Shown piece after piece: positions 23,145 to 32,794 of a DNA stretch of 64,000 bases. The stretch lies in the NCBI GenBank assembly GCA_018907035.1, contig JACCIC010000342.1:124001-188000 (forward strand), read 5' to 3'. Positions within the stretch are counted from its first letter, which is position 1, and each line of letters starts with the position of its first letter. The notes under the pieces are model-generated. The model saw only the letters and a program-made list of their open reading frames with translations. It made no database searches and was not told the origin of the DNA. Source of the stretch: Sycobia sp. Sy_11 (taxonomy: Eukaryota > Arthropoda > Insecta > Hymenoptera > Epichrysomallidae). The position numbers were made by a program, and so were the translations under genes.

Positions 23145-24984
23145 TAATTTTTTATTCAATTTTTTCCAAAAACTTTTTTGTTCTCAATTTCTATAATTGG
23201 TGCGTGTGATCATATAATCACCACAATGCAGTATGCCAAATTAATATTATATTGCTAATTAATGAATTAATTAGAATGATGAAACACAATGCGAATTAAT
23301 GTATAATACATACTTTATTTACACAAGCTTACAATTTACTTAGATACGCATGCGGTAGTGTCCGAAGAGAATCTAAATCTTTTTTTTTTTGTTCGAACTA
23401 AGTTGTAGAGAGATATATAAGAAAATAAAACTATTGAAATTGTTCTATAATGATTGGTTGGAAAATTGAAGGGAGGGAGGTAGAGGTGCAGTAGGCGGGG
23501 TTAAATCTTAAATTCTAAAACAACTGCGCATCGAGTGACCATTAACAAGGGTCACAAAAGGGGGGGGGGGCAATAAACGATTTAAACTGTCCTTTCTAAG
23601 CGCAAATATGCACTCCAGATGTTTCGGGACGGCTTAAGAATGGCAATAATAATTCAGATGTTTTATATTGAATTTTGAAATAGTTCGTGCCGCTTTTCGA
23701 AATCCTATGATTTATATTTGCTTAAAAGATGCTTTTTAAAGAAATACATGAGAAACGTAAAAAAAATATAAATTTACCAAAGGCACGTATTCTATTAACG
23801 CGCTTCGGATGAATTTATCTTATTACGACGTAACAATAATATTTGTAATCAAGTGAATCAAAATCTATACGTAATATATCTATCTAGAATTTTTATCAGT
23901 TTTTTATATAAATTTGACAATTTTTTCGAAACAGCTCTGTATTCAATTATATATATTAAATAATATACATTTAAGATTATAAACAATTTATTATATGTTC
24001 TTTAAAATTTTAAACTATAATTGTCAGAATAAAATAAATTATTGAAATTATTCTATAATATACATAAGTAATTCATATAATGCGTTTTTAACAATTTTAC
24101 CAGTAGATCATTTTATCATAAGTGAGGCTATGTCCACAATCAGAGTAATATTATAAATAAACCAACAGAATAATTCCATTATGAGTTTATACAGAAAATG
24201 ACTCTATTTCTTAGACTAATCTTTGTGTTAAATCGGAATTATACAAATTGTTTAAAATATCAATAAGTAACAATACAGAGTAGATTATAATAAATATAAT
24301 TGAAAAGTATGCTGTTTGTATGTGAAGGAAACTAGGAATAATGTATGTGATTTATGAATTATATTTAGTATCAGAGACATGGATTGATCAACTAATCAAA
24401 CTACGTTAACATTAAAATCTACGTCATACTCGTATTTTTTAAATATATGTTTAAGTTCGTGTTATTACTTATAATTATTTAAAATACTTATATATTTTTT
24501 ATTGAAAATACATATTGTAGAAAATACAAAATTTCAAATTCTATCCTATTGTAAAACGTTGTAGAATGTAAATCTTATATCATGTAGTTATAATTTAGAT
24601 AACGTATAACTTTTTAACTTTTATACTTTTATTTTATTTTATCTAGCATTTAATAGCCAGAATTTCATTTTCTATTTTTGATTTATATTATTATTTATAT
24701 GTTTAATATTGGAGACAATTAATGGATTTTCTCTTTTTGTTCCTACGCGTTATTTACTACAATATAATATAAGCATTAAATATTAAAATTAAATTTCTTA
24801 AACTAATTAAGGAATATCCATTTTAGCACAAAATCATAAGACTCAATTTGAAATTTCTACAATGGAAGATAGGAAAGTCTTGATATTCTGCAGAATCAAA
24901 AATTCATCTACATTATGAAGCTGGCATGGGAGTTTGGGTCTGAATTGCTTTCTGATGCGCGTGCGCATATTAGATATATTTTGT
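23145..24984. other. no gene seen; interior of the 4.2-kb segment
   Basis: AT-rich DNA with a G11-type run near 23560 and no recognisable coding sequence. Confidence 0.5.
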
Positions 24985-25242
24985 CATAGCCTCTGTAATG
25001 ATATAAACGAAAACAGCAACGTGGCATTGGACAAAAGCGTATAACTATATCTATATATATTTATTGCCTACGTCACAGCTTGCAACGTAGCAAATGCGTA
25101 CATTAATTTATGCTGACGTAGCTGTGACGTCGCGTTGGCGCGTTAGTGTAACAGTTGAGCCGGTTGAGGGTGTACGTTTCTGACGCTCGAAAATCGTCGA
25201 GCCTTTCGTATATGGCATCGGCAATCACTACTTATTATCTCT
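24985..25242 (-). repeat. right long inverted repeat of the 4.2-kb segment
   Basis: The reverse complement matches 21004-21262 along almost its full length with scattered differences. It includes the GGCTCGACGATTTTCGAGCG block, the ACGCGACGTCACAGCTACG block and the stretch ending CGTTTATATCATTAC. Confidence 0.85.
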
Positions 25243-25580
25243 GGTAACCCAAAATTGGATATGAACATTCGTTTGAGATGGCCCGGTACTAATACTTTAA
25301 GGGGACTACTTTGAGTTGATGTCCGTGATTCAAGACGCCACCTAGTGGCCGATGGTGGAACTGATGTTAAAACCATAAACTTAATTTATTGATGAAAGTA
25401 AAATGATTTTCAATAAAACATAGCCTATGTCCTTCCCAAGATAATATAGAATCTATATGTCAAATTTCAGAACAATCGGTTCAGTAGTTTTTAGTCGGTT
25501 ATCGTGTACAAACAAAAACACGCTTTGTCTTTATAAATTAGTATGAAGTATGATTTGATATGATATGATATGATATTATA

Positions 25581-25622
<42 letters not shown>
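25243..25622 (+). repeat. RTE-like dispersed repeat, copy 1, right half (3' end)
   Basis: Continues the copy begun at 20645: TTGGATATGAACATTCGTTT, CACCTAGTGGCC, TTCAATAAAACATAGC, then AATCGGTTCAGTAGTTTTTA and ACACGCTTTGTCTTTATAAA. The sentence-like AATCGGTTCAGTAG ending and the trailing TGATATGATATG units that run into (AT)n are typical of RTE-type LINE 3' ends, which finish in short tandem repeats rather than poly(A). Confidence 0.55.
25583..25622. repeat. (AT)n microsatellite
   Basis: Begins directly after the TGATATGATATG tail of the RTE-like repeat. Confidence 0.97.
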
Positions 25623-25624
<2 letters not shown>

Positions 25625-25744
25625 TGACTCATTTTAATCGGTGCAGCTGGACCTAAACCAGATAGGGCAAAGTGGTTCTAACAAAAGTTGTAGAAGGCAA
25701 AGGGGGCAAGACAATAGGGCTAAAGTTTTTGTGTTGAGGGGGTA

Positions 25745-26090
25745 GAATACGTTGTTCAGGTATCCAGGGACGACTTCTACTGGGAGATTGAGTGTTGGGA
25801 TAATAGAATTCGAATTTCTTCATAGTAGTCATCCGTCATACATGGGCATCGTCTTCTACCGTCCCAATACGAATCTTCCCATAGAAGTCGATCTTCTCAT
25901 ACCTGGACGTTGTTTTCTATCAACCAAATTCAATATTCCTCGTAGAAATCGCCCAGAGACAACTGGATATCGTATTCTATCATCCGAACACAGAACTTCC
26001 AATAGAAATCGTCCTAAGGCAACGGGATATCATGTTCAACCGCCCGTACACGCCAATACAATATTTCTCAGTAGAAACCGTATTTAAAAT
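25745..26090 (+). repeat. 60-bp minisatellite, array 1
   Basis: About 5.5 tandem units of exactly 60 bp, each with a core like TAGAAATCGTCC followed by a variable middle and ATCCGAACAC. It ends with CAGTAGAAACCGTATTTAAA and then (TA)n, the same ending as array 2. The repeat unit is a multiple of three, so a 111-codon frame stays open on the plus strand with a 20-residue periodicity. Confidence 0.9.
25752..26087 (+). CDS. open frame made of 20-residue repeats (array 1)
   Basis: 111 codons of imperfect 20-residue units such as RRNRPETTGYRILSSEHRTS, rich in Arg, Pro, Ser. It has the same unit as the frame at 26519-26833. It is probably a by-product of a frame-preserving minisatellite, but a repetitive protein gene is possible. 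No promoter, signal peptide or known family is seen. Confidence 0.25.
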   Translation: MFRYPGTTSTGRLSVGIIEFEFLHSSHPSYMGIVFYRPNTNLPIEVDLLIPGRCFLSTKFNIPRRNRPETTGYRILSSEHRTSNRNRPKATGYHVQPPVHANTIFLSRNRI

Positions 26091-26331
26091 ATGTATATAT
26101 ATATATACTAGCATCCCCCGTCTCGGCTTCACCCGAGATAATAATTTAACAGATTTCATAAACAATTCAATAATATCTAAGTCAAAAGTACTTATATATA
26201 TATATATATATATATATAAATCTATATTTCTATAAATAATTGACCGTAATTTACCTATCGTGGCTTCTGTATAAAAAGCTGCTTCAATGCAGTGTCCACT
26301 TCAAAAAGTTGATATTTTGCCGACCATTTTA

Positions 26332-26333
<2 letters not shown>

Positions 26334-26380
<47 letters not shown>
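26334..26380. repeat. (TA)n microsatellite
   Basis: A TA tract of about 47 bp between the two minisatellite arrays. Shorter tracts lie at about 26090-26108 and 26192-26218. Confidence 0.97.
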
Positions 26381-26383
<3 letters not shown>

Positions 26384-26459
26384 TATGGCTTGGATGAAGA
26401 AAATTGTACTTTCGAGTTCAAGCGGTAGAACAAGATGTTCAGTGTCTCGAGATGACGTT

Positions 26460-27420
26460 TTCGGAGAGTATCATGTTCGGACTATAGGAAATTTCTCCGG
26501 ACGACTCTTACTGGGAGTGTGCGTGTTCGAATGATAGAATACGAATCTCTTCATAGAAGTCGTACTAGCATACCTGGATTTTGTTTCCCACCAGCTATAC
26601 ACGAAATTCCCCATAAAAGTCGTTCAAAAACACCTGGAAATCGCATTCGATCATCCGAATACGAAACTCCCCGTAGAAGTTGTCCCGACATACCTGAAGA
26701 TCGTTTCCTATCAACTAAACACGATACTCAACGTAGAAATCGTCCCGTTATATCTGGTCATCGTCTTCAACCGTCCGAACACGAAATTCCCCGTAGAAGT
26801 CGTTACAAAACACCTGGAAATCGCATTCTATAATCCGAACATGAAACTCCGCCTAGAAGTTGTCCCGACATACCTAAACATCGTTTCCTACCAACTAAAC
26901 AAGATACTCTCCGTAGAAATCGTCCCGCCATATCTGGATATCGTCTTTTACCGTCCGAATACGAAATTCCCCGTATAAGTCGTTCCAAAACACCTGGAAA
27001 TCGCATTCTATGATCCGAACATGAAATTGCCCCCACATACTTAAACATCGTTTTCTACCAACTAAACACGATAGTCCCAGTAGAAGTCGGCCCAAGAAAG
27101 CTAGCATCGCTTCCTAACGACTAAACACAATACTCCCTGTAGAAGTTGTTCGGAAAGACCTAGATATCGTATTTTACTATCTCAACACGAATCTTTCCTT
27201 AGAAGTTGATTTCCTCATACCTGGATCTCGTTTTCTATCAACTACATACAATATTCCCCGTAGAAATCGCTAAGAGACTCCTGGATATCGCATTCTATCA
27301 TCCAAACACATAACTGCGTATAAAAATCTTTATGAGGCAACGGAATACCGTAATCGACCGCCCGTATACGCCAATACAATATTACTCAGTAGAAACCGTA
27401 TTTAAAATATGTTTAAAATA
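26460..27420 (+). repeat. 60-bp minisatellite, array 2, with 180-bp higher-order repeat
   Basis: About 16 units of 60 bp. In the middle (about 26620-27010) every third unit is the most alike: GTCGTTNCAAAACACCTGGA-type, GTTGTCCCGACATACCT-type and ATCGTCCCGNNATATCTGG-type units alternate, giving a 180-bp higher-order period. The array ends with the same CAGTAGAAACCGTATTTAAA as array 1 and a microsatellite. Divergence is higher toward both ends. Confidence 0.93.
26519..26833 (+). CDS. open frame made of 20-residue repeats (array 2)
   Basis: 104 codons. Units include RSRSKTPGNRIRSSEYETPR, then SCPDIPEDRFLSTKHDTQR, then NRPVISGHRLQPSEHEIPR. The following units would stay in frame but carry a TAA and later a TGA at the same repeat position. 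The minus strand is also open for 81 codons at 26803-27048. It is highly basic and has no known domain. Coding status is doubtful. Confidence 0.25.
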   Translation: MRVRMIEYESLHRSRTSIPGFCFPPAIHEIPHKSRSKTPGNRIRSSEYETPRRSCPDIPEDRFLSTKHDTQRRNRPVISGHRLQPSEHEIPRRSRYKTPGNRIL

Positions 27421-27452
27421 TGTATATATAACATGTACAATATAATATACAT

Positions 27453-27456
<4 letters not shown>

Positions 27457-27487
<31 letters not shown>
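27457..27487. repeat. (TA)n microsatellite
   Basis: Follows the end of minisatellite array 2 after a short AT-rich spacer. Confidence 0.97.
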
Positions 27488-27489
<2 letters not shown>

Positions 27490-27654
27490 TTTTTATATTT
27501 CCGTTTTTTCAATTAAATACCGTAAATATTTTCGTAGTAATGTTAACTGAAATTCAAGCAAAATATTGGTATGCGCATAGCATATTTTTTTAATAGCCGA
27601 TCAATATTGCTTTTTTATGCAGAAGTGGCGATATATTTTAGTTATATATCCATA

Positions 27655-27858
27655 GTTTCGAGGTTGTTGGTAAAGAACCCTATTTTAGCATCATTTCTTT
27701 TGTTCAAACTAAAAAAAACATAGTCTCTTATTACAATTCTGAAATTAATAGAATCCATAAAAATAAAAATATAACTTGTCGTCACAAACTATATTCAGTA
27801 TGATTTGGCATACAGAACCATTTTATAAGAGAAGGAGAAAGAAAGACAATGATATAGT

Positions 27859-27922
<64 letters not shown>

Positions 27923-28275
27923 TTTTCCCACGTAAGAAAAAATAAAATGTACAAAAATCAAAAGATATCCATAATGTGTGAGAGTAATGTCAGATTAACC
28001 TGTAGAATAAAAAAGGTAATACCGACTAACGTTACACCTCCTTAAGGATACGAATTCCAAAGTTGGATATGAACATTCGTTTGAGCTGGCCTGGTATTAA
28101 TACTTTAAGCGGACTACTTTGAATTGATGTTCGTGATTCAAGACGACACCTAGTGGCCGCTGGTGAAACTGATTGTTAAAACCAATCAGTTCAGTAGTTT
28201 TTTCGGTTATCGTGTACAGACAAAAACACGCTTTGTCTTTATAAATTAGTATATAAGTATATATATATGTATATA
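27655..28275 (+). repeat. RTE-like dispersed repeat, copy 2
   Basis: The most complete copy: CGAGGTTGTTGGTAAA at 27658, the GA tract at 27862-27914, GTCAGATTAACCTG, CACCTAGTGGCCGCTGGTGA, then ACACGCTTTGTCTTTATAAA and a TATA-rich tail. Compared with copy 1 it lacks the block around TTCAATAAAACATAGC because of an internal deletion near 28185. It is directly followed by copy 3. Confidence 0.75.
27862..27914. repeat. (GA)n microsatellite
   Basis: Lies inside RTE-like repeat copy 2. A long all-RE reading frame across it is an artefact. Confidence 0.97.
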
Positions 28276-28363
28276 TAATCATTTCTTTTGTTCAAACTAA
28301 AAAAAAACATAGTCTATTGTCACATACCTGAAATTCAACATAGCGTGAAAAAACAAAAATATA

Positions 28364-29647
28364 TCAGGTATGTGAATAAGTCTTTCCCGTTTTTTTCAAA
28401 TTTTGAGCCTTTATTGTGAAAAAATGGTTACAAATGAATTATTGAAAGTATTGGCCATCGCTAGCTACAACTTTTCCCATCTTTCTGGCAACATACGAAT
28501 CCCGTTGCGAAAAAATTCGACCGGTTTGGCCTCTATCCAGTCATCCACCCATTTTTTGGGTTCCTCGTAGGAATGGAAGTGCTGGTCAGCCAGGCCATGC
28601 GTCATCGATCTGAAGAGATGGTAATCAGACGGAGCAACGTCTGGACTATACGGCGGGTGGGGTAGGACTTCTCATTTGAGCGTTTCTAAGTATGTTTTCA
28701 CCGGCGGTGCAACATGTGGGCGAGCATTGTCATGTTGCAAAATAACTTTGTTGAGCCTGTCGGAGTATTGTGGCCATTTTTCTCGCAGTGCGCGGCTCAA
28801 ACGCATCAATTGTCGTCGATAGACCTCGCCTGTGATCCTTTCATTCGGTTTCAGAAGCTCATAGTAAACCACACCTAGCTGGTCCCACCATATACAGAGC
28901 ATGAGCTTGGCGCCATGAATATTTGGCTTCGCCGTCGATGATGATGCATGGCCGGGTAGTCCCCATGATTTTTTTCGCTTCGGATTATCGTAACGTATCC
29001 ACTTTTCATCGCCAGTCACGATACGATCCAGAAAACCCTTTCTTTTATGTCGCTGAAGCAGCTGTTCGCAAGTGAAAAAACGCCGTTGGACGTCTCTCAG
29101 CTTCAGTTCGTACGGCACCCAATTTCCTTGCTTTTGGATCATTCCCATGGCTTTCGAACGCTTGGAAATGGTTGTTCGGTCAACTCCCAATGCTTCAGCA
29201 AGTTCTTCTTGCGTTTGACAAGAATCTTCATCAAGCAAAGTCGCCAATTCTCGATCTTCAAAGATTTGCGGCCGCCCGAAACGCTCCTTGTCTTCCACGT
29301 CGAAATCACCGCTTTTGAAGCGTCGAAACCATCCGCGAACACTTGAATCATCGACACAACCTTCTCCATAAGCCTCCTGAAGCAATCGATGCGTCTCGGC
29401 AGCAGATTTCTTCAAATTGAACCAATAAAGTGAAATTTCCCGCAAATGACGTCGACTCGGCTCAAATTTCGACGTTTTCACGATATCAAAAATTTATGAT
29501 GCGAAAAAATTTTAACTAATGTGTTAGTATGGAATTGTTGACATATGAATAAGCTTTGATTATGACATATGTAACCATTGAATACTCACACAGTATTGGT
29601 GGCGCCATCTCTTACAAAAAACGTGAAAAACTTATTCACACTCCTAA
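28364..29647 (-). mobile_element. mariner element (mauritiana-type), nearly intact, copy 3
   Basis: 1284 bp, flanked by TA at 28362-28363 and 29648-29649. The terminal repeats are like those of copy 2. It is one base shorter than copy 2 because of a deletion in the coding region. It is inserted inside an RTE-like repeat and is therefore younger than it. Confidence 0.97.
28439..29481 (-). pseudogene. mariner transposase, nonsense codon plus frameshift
   Basis: Start ATG at 29481. It is 269 codons long up to a TGA at 28672-28674, the same W-to-stop change at codon 270 as in copy 2. Past this, one T is missing in the plus-strand run near 28472-28475 compared with copy 2, which shifts the frame shortly before the normal stop (TAA at 28439-28441). 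The first two catalytic aspartates (TGDEKW, HDNARPH) are present and the third lies behind the stop. Differences from copy 2 are few, so both are recent. Confidence 0.95.
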
Positions 29648-30180
29648 TAATTTGATATAATTTGTCGTCACAATTTATGTATAGTATGATATGGCATACA
29701 CAACCATTTTATAAGAGAAGAAGGAGAAAGAGAGATATTTTTCCACGTAAGAGAAAATAATATTTACAAAAATCAAAAGATACTCATAAGGTGTGAGAGT
29801 AGTGTCAGATTAACCTAAAGAACAAAAAATATAATACCGACTAACGTAACACCATCTTTAGGATACGAATTCCAAAGTTGAATATAGCTATTCAACTAAG
29901 CTTGACTGGTATAAATACTTCAAGCAGGCTACTTCGTGTTCATATTCACGTTTCAAGATGTCACCTACTGACCGCTGGTGAAACTGACTACTAAGGCCAT
30001 TAACTTAATTTATCGATGAAAGTAAAATAATTTTCAATAAAAAACATAGCGATGTCCTTCCTAACATACTATAGAATCTATATCTGAAATTTAAGAACAA
30101 TTGGTTCAGTAGTTTTATATAAATTTTCATGGTTTGAAAATTTGAACATAAAAAAACAAACATAGAAATAAATAGTATAT

Positions 30181-30645
30181 AGCAGTCTTGCCATGGGAGC
30201 AGCAATTCTGAAACTAGCCTTCATGGCACTAGCACTCCACTTGATTATTAAATATATTATATTTAACTGATAATCTCAAGTACTACTTTTGATATTATAT
30301 CCTACAGGACTGACTTGTTGTTCAAACTATAATATATAATATTGTTTTTCAAAATATTTAAAGAAACGTATTAAAAAATAAATAAACAAATATAGAAAAT
30401 TTTTATATACTAATAATAAAAAATAAAAGAAACCAACATAAATGCATTTAAGAAATATAAAATAAAAATATAATATATATATTTATTAAATATTCTATAC
30501 ATTACATGGTATTTTTATTGAAATTTACACATTTAATAAGTTCAATTTATATCACCAGAAAATTCAGTAGACTGTGTTTGTAAAATGCTTCAGAAAAATT
30601 TTGTATAAACAGAAACATTTATTCCTTGAACCAACAACTGTTTTA

Positions 30646-30693
<48 letters not shown>

Positions 30694-30969
30694 TCTAGTT
30701 ATTTAGAGAAAGATTTTAATCAGTATTTTACAAACTATAAAAAGAATAAGACAAAACAAAAAAATTTATCACTTTTAATTGAAACAATAAATAGGATTGG
30801 AATTTCAAGAAATAATTTCAATAGTCTACTTATATTCATAAATGCAATTCTGAATATTTATTTCCATTTACAAAATGGAAAAAATATGAATATGTGAAAA
30901 CTAATAAGGACAATTTTCTCTCCACTAAAAGTTAATCTGAAAATTTCATTAGAATTATTTGCATTAAAA
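30181..30969. other. no gene seen; AT-rich intronic DNA
   Basis: Includes a (TA)n tract at 30648-30691. The 107-codon frame around it is driven by the microsatellite and has no domain. Confidence 0.55.
30648..30691. repeat. (TA)n microsatellite
   Basis: A TA tract of about 44 bp in Tom20 intron 1. Confidence 0.97.
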
Positions 30970-31146
30970 ATATATAAACCTTCAGTAATATTTTTCAATT
31001 GTTATACAAAATACTATAATAAAGATTATCAATATTTACATTTATTGTTAATTGATCTGCAATTTCCAAAATTCATTAATTAAAAATTTGTTTTTAATGT
31101 ACGAGTCAATTAATATAAATATGATAGCTAATAAATTCTTTTTCGA
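30970..31146 (-). repeat. 177-bp segment repeated at 36388-36562
   Basis: Near-identical to the stretch next to the 3' end of the R1/Jockey-like LINE, from ATAAACCTTCAGTAATATT to GATAGCTAATAAATTCTTTT. At 36.5 kb this segment begins directly after the LINE stop codon, so it is best read as that LINE's 3' UTR. This copy would then be a severely 5'-truncated insertion in Tom20 intron 1. Confidence 0.65.
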
Positions 31147-31344
31147 GTTTAGAAATTTTTGACTGAATTGTATTTCAAATACATTAAAATTAAAACTGGA
31201 ATTTTACTTCTTAGAAAACTGATTCTATTTTACTAAATGAACGTTTTAATCAAAAGAAACAAAATAATTTTATTGAAAATTATGAAATTTTCGTTAATTG
31301 TAATAACTCAAACTATTTACTTTAAGTATAATCGTATTTCTTAC

Positions 31345-31468
31345 GTTCACGTAATTTCTTTTTAAAATCAGGATCTTTTCTTCGTTTTTGATCAAAATAT
31401 AAGCAGTAACCAACAAATATTCCAGCAACTCCAACGGCAATACTAACTGCAGTTTTAGACATCATCAT
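31345..31468 (-). CDS. Tom20: Tom20 mitochondrial import receptor, coding exon 1
   Basis: Encodes the N-terminus: MMMSKTAVSIAVGVAGIF, then VGYCLYFDQKRRKDPDFKKK and LRE, plus the first base of the next arginine codon. Residues ~7-25 form the single membrane anchor that places TOM20 in the mitochondrial outer membrane, and the YFDxKRRxDPxFKxxLRERR block is diagnostic. The most upstream of three consecutive ATGs (31466-31468) is taken as start; either of the next two would also work. The donor is GTAAGA. A good acceptor (ACGCAG at 31478-31483) lies just upstream of the ATG, suggesting a 5' UTR intron and a further noncoding exon to the right. Confidence 0.96.
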
Positions 31469-31604
31469 ACTTTAAATCTGCGTAAATGGTTAGATTTTGT
31501 AACTACAAAATTATTAAGATCATTGAATGTTCATAAGTTTATTTACCAAATTACAATACCAAAAACGATAAAGACACTAGAGATCATTGGGAAGATCGCC
31601 GATG

Positions 31605-31852
31605 GCAGAGATAATAAGGGGAGATCGCCGATGCTTATATGCACGAGACTGCAGTAAAAATTTTCGACTGACAACGGCGGCCTCTGGTGGCCAAAGTGAA
31701 GTACTAACTATTTCGTGCGATATTCTAGATATTGTTTTTAGAGTTCGTGCGATGGTGCGCTCGAGGGGGGATAATGACTATCTTCGGAGCGTGCGGGGTG
31801 AAAGTTTGGTGAGACAATAGGCTGGCAGCGGGGTGCAATAAAAGAAATTTTA
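31605..31852 (+). repeat. left inverted terminus of the 3.7-kb segment
   Basis: From GCAGAGATAATAAGG to about CAATAAAAG. Inside it TTGGTGAGACAATAGGCTGG and GGCAGCGGGGTGCAATAAA have an LTR or primer-site look. A related GGCAGCGGGATGTAATAAA occurs at about 34877 in direct orientation. Confidence 0.65.
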
Positions 31853-32403
31853 TTGCCACACACACACACATTTCAATTTATATGTAAATATATATTTAAA
31901 TTTAAATTAAACATATTTAAAACGAACGAATATTTTGTAATTTTGAAAGAATCATCTGTTTAAAATAAATAGTTAGGTTTATTTGAAGACCAAAAAATAT
32001 GTGTTATGTTACAAATACTTTTAAATGATTAGAATTTCTAATACACCATACCTGCCTTATTTTATACTTTTGTATAAAGTAAATTTAAAATATGTTTTAG
32101 TTGTATAAGTAATTTTTAAAATTAAGATTTTTAGTGCTGAAGAGTACACTAACCATGGGTCAGAGTTTAGCAATTGTCTTGGCTTCTTAACTTAACTTAA
32201 CATTGAGACAATATTCATGGTCATTGTCAGCAATTGATCTATGTTTACGAATTCAATAGATCTCGAAAAAGCTGCTAATTATAGACAGTAAATTTTTCCA
32301 AAAATTATTTGATTGCTTTTTATATTTTTGGAGTATCATATCAGAATCCTATATAATCATATTTGGCACATAACTACCTTGTATGGAGGAAACAGAGACA
32401 GAG

Positions 32404-32408
<5 letters not shown>

Positions 32409-32438
<30 letters not shown>
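32409..32438. repeat. (GA)n microsatellite
   Basis: A GA tract of about 30 bp inside the 3.7-kb segment. Confidence 0.97.
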
Positions 32439-32440
<2 letters not shown>

Positions 32441-32720
32441 AAGAGGGGGAAGGAGAGAAAAGGAAAATCCAAGGGGATTAGCATGTATTACACGATTTTA
32501 GTGATGTATTACTCGATATAAAGCTAAAAAATAATTATTTTTGGTATTATTCTATAACACTGAAAAAATATTTGCTAATATCCAGTGTGAGCCGATCACG
32601 AGCAATGCAACAATAAGACTAAAGCAAAATATCGCGGGTGAAGAGTTCAGTAACATACATGTTGCTTAAAAACTTTGAAACAGTTCTTAAAAGTAAACCA
32701 TGATTTTAAAACTTCTTCAT

Positions 32721-32725
32721 ATTAT

Positions 32726-32790
<65 letters not shown>
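32721..32790. repeat. (TA)n microsatellite, interrupted once
   Basis: About 70 bp of TA with one AAAT interruption near 32738. Confidence 0.97.

Positions 32791-32794
<4 letters not shown>

Larger units (their letters stand above)
21004..25242. mobile_element. unclassified 4.2-kb segment with ~255-bp terminal inverted repeats
   Basis: The outer ends are AGAGATAATAAGGAGAGATT on the left and its near reverse complement on the right. The two ends match for about 255 bp (21004-21262 and about 24985-25242). The segment splits one RTE-like repeat copy into halves that almost rejoin, with about 34 bp missing, so it probably entered as one unit. Inside are a 113-codon frame, a later mariner insertion and AT-rich DNA. 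No known transposase is seen, so it may be non-autonomous. The alternative is two related solo LTRs in opposite orientation. Confidence 0.65.
28276..30180 (+). repeat. RTE-like dispersed repeat, copy 3, split by a mariner
   Basis: The left piece 28276-28363 starts at ATCATTTCTTTTGTTCAAAC and the right piece 29648-30180 resumes at TTTGTCGTCACAA. Together they follow the order of copy 2, with mariner copy 3 (28364-29647) in between. The right piece lacks the long GA tract and diverges near its 3' end after GGTTCAGTAGTTTTATA. Confidence 0.72.
3219..31344 (-). other. Tom20: Tom20 intron 1, about 28.1 kb, filled with transposons
   Basis: The borders come from exon phase. The donor GTAAGA follows exon 1 and the TTAAG acceptor precedes exon 2, together rebuilding one arginine codon. 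Nearly everything recognisable in between is mobile DNA: seven mariner copies, one Copia, PLE and RTE-like repeats, a segment with long inverted termini and a minisatellite. I see no second host gene inside. Confidence 0.9.

Noticed and set aside
21004..25242. Reading the long termini as the LTR pair of one retrotransposon
   Set aside because: LTRs of one element are direct repeats; these are inverted, and no gag or pol of suitable kind lies between them. Two solo LTRs in opposite directions cannot be fully excluded.
25745..27420. CRISPR array
   Set aside because: The repeats are contiguous 60-bp units that all vary, with no conserved repeat and unique spacers, in a eukaryotic genome without cas genes.
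27776..28045. 89-codon frame with a long Arg-Glu repeat
   Set aside because: Artefact of the (GA)n tract inside an RTE-like repeat. The frame at 32313-32501 is the same kind of artefact.
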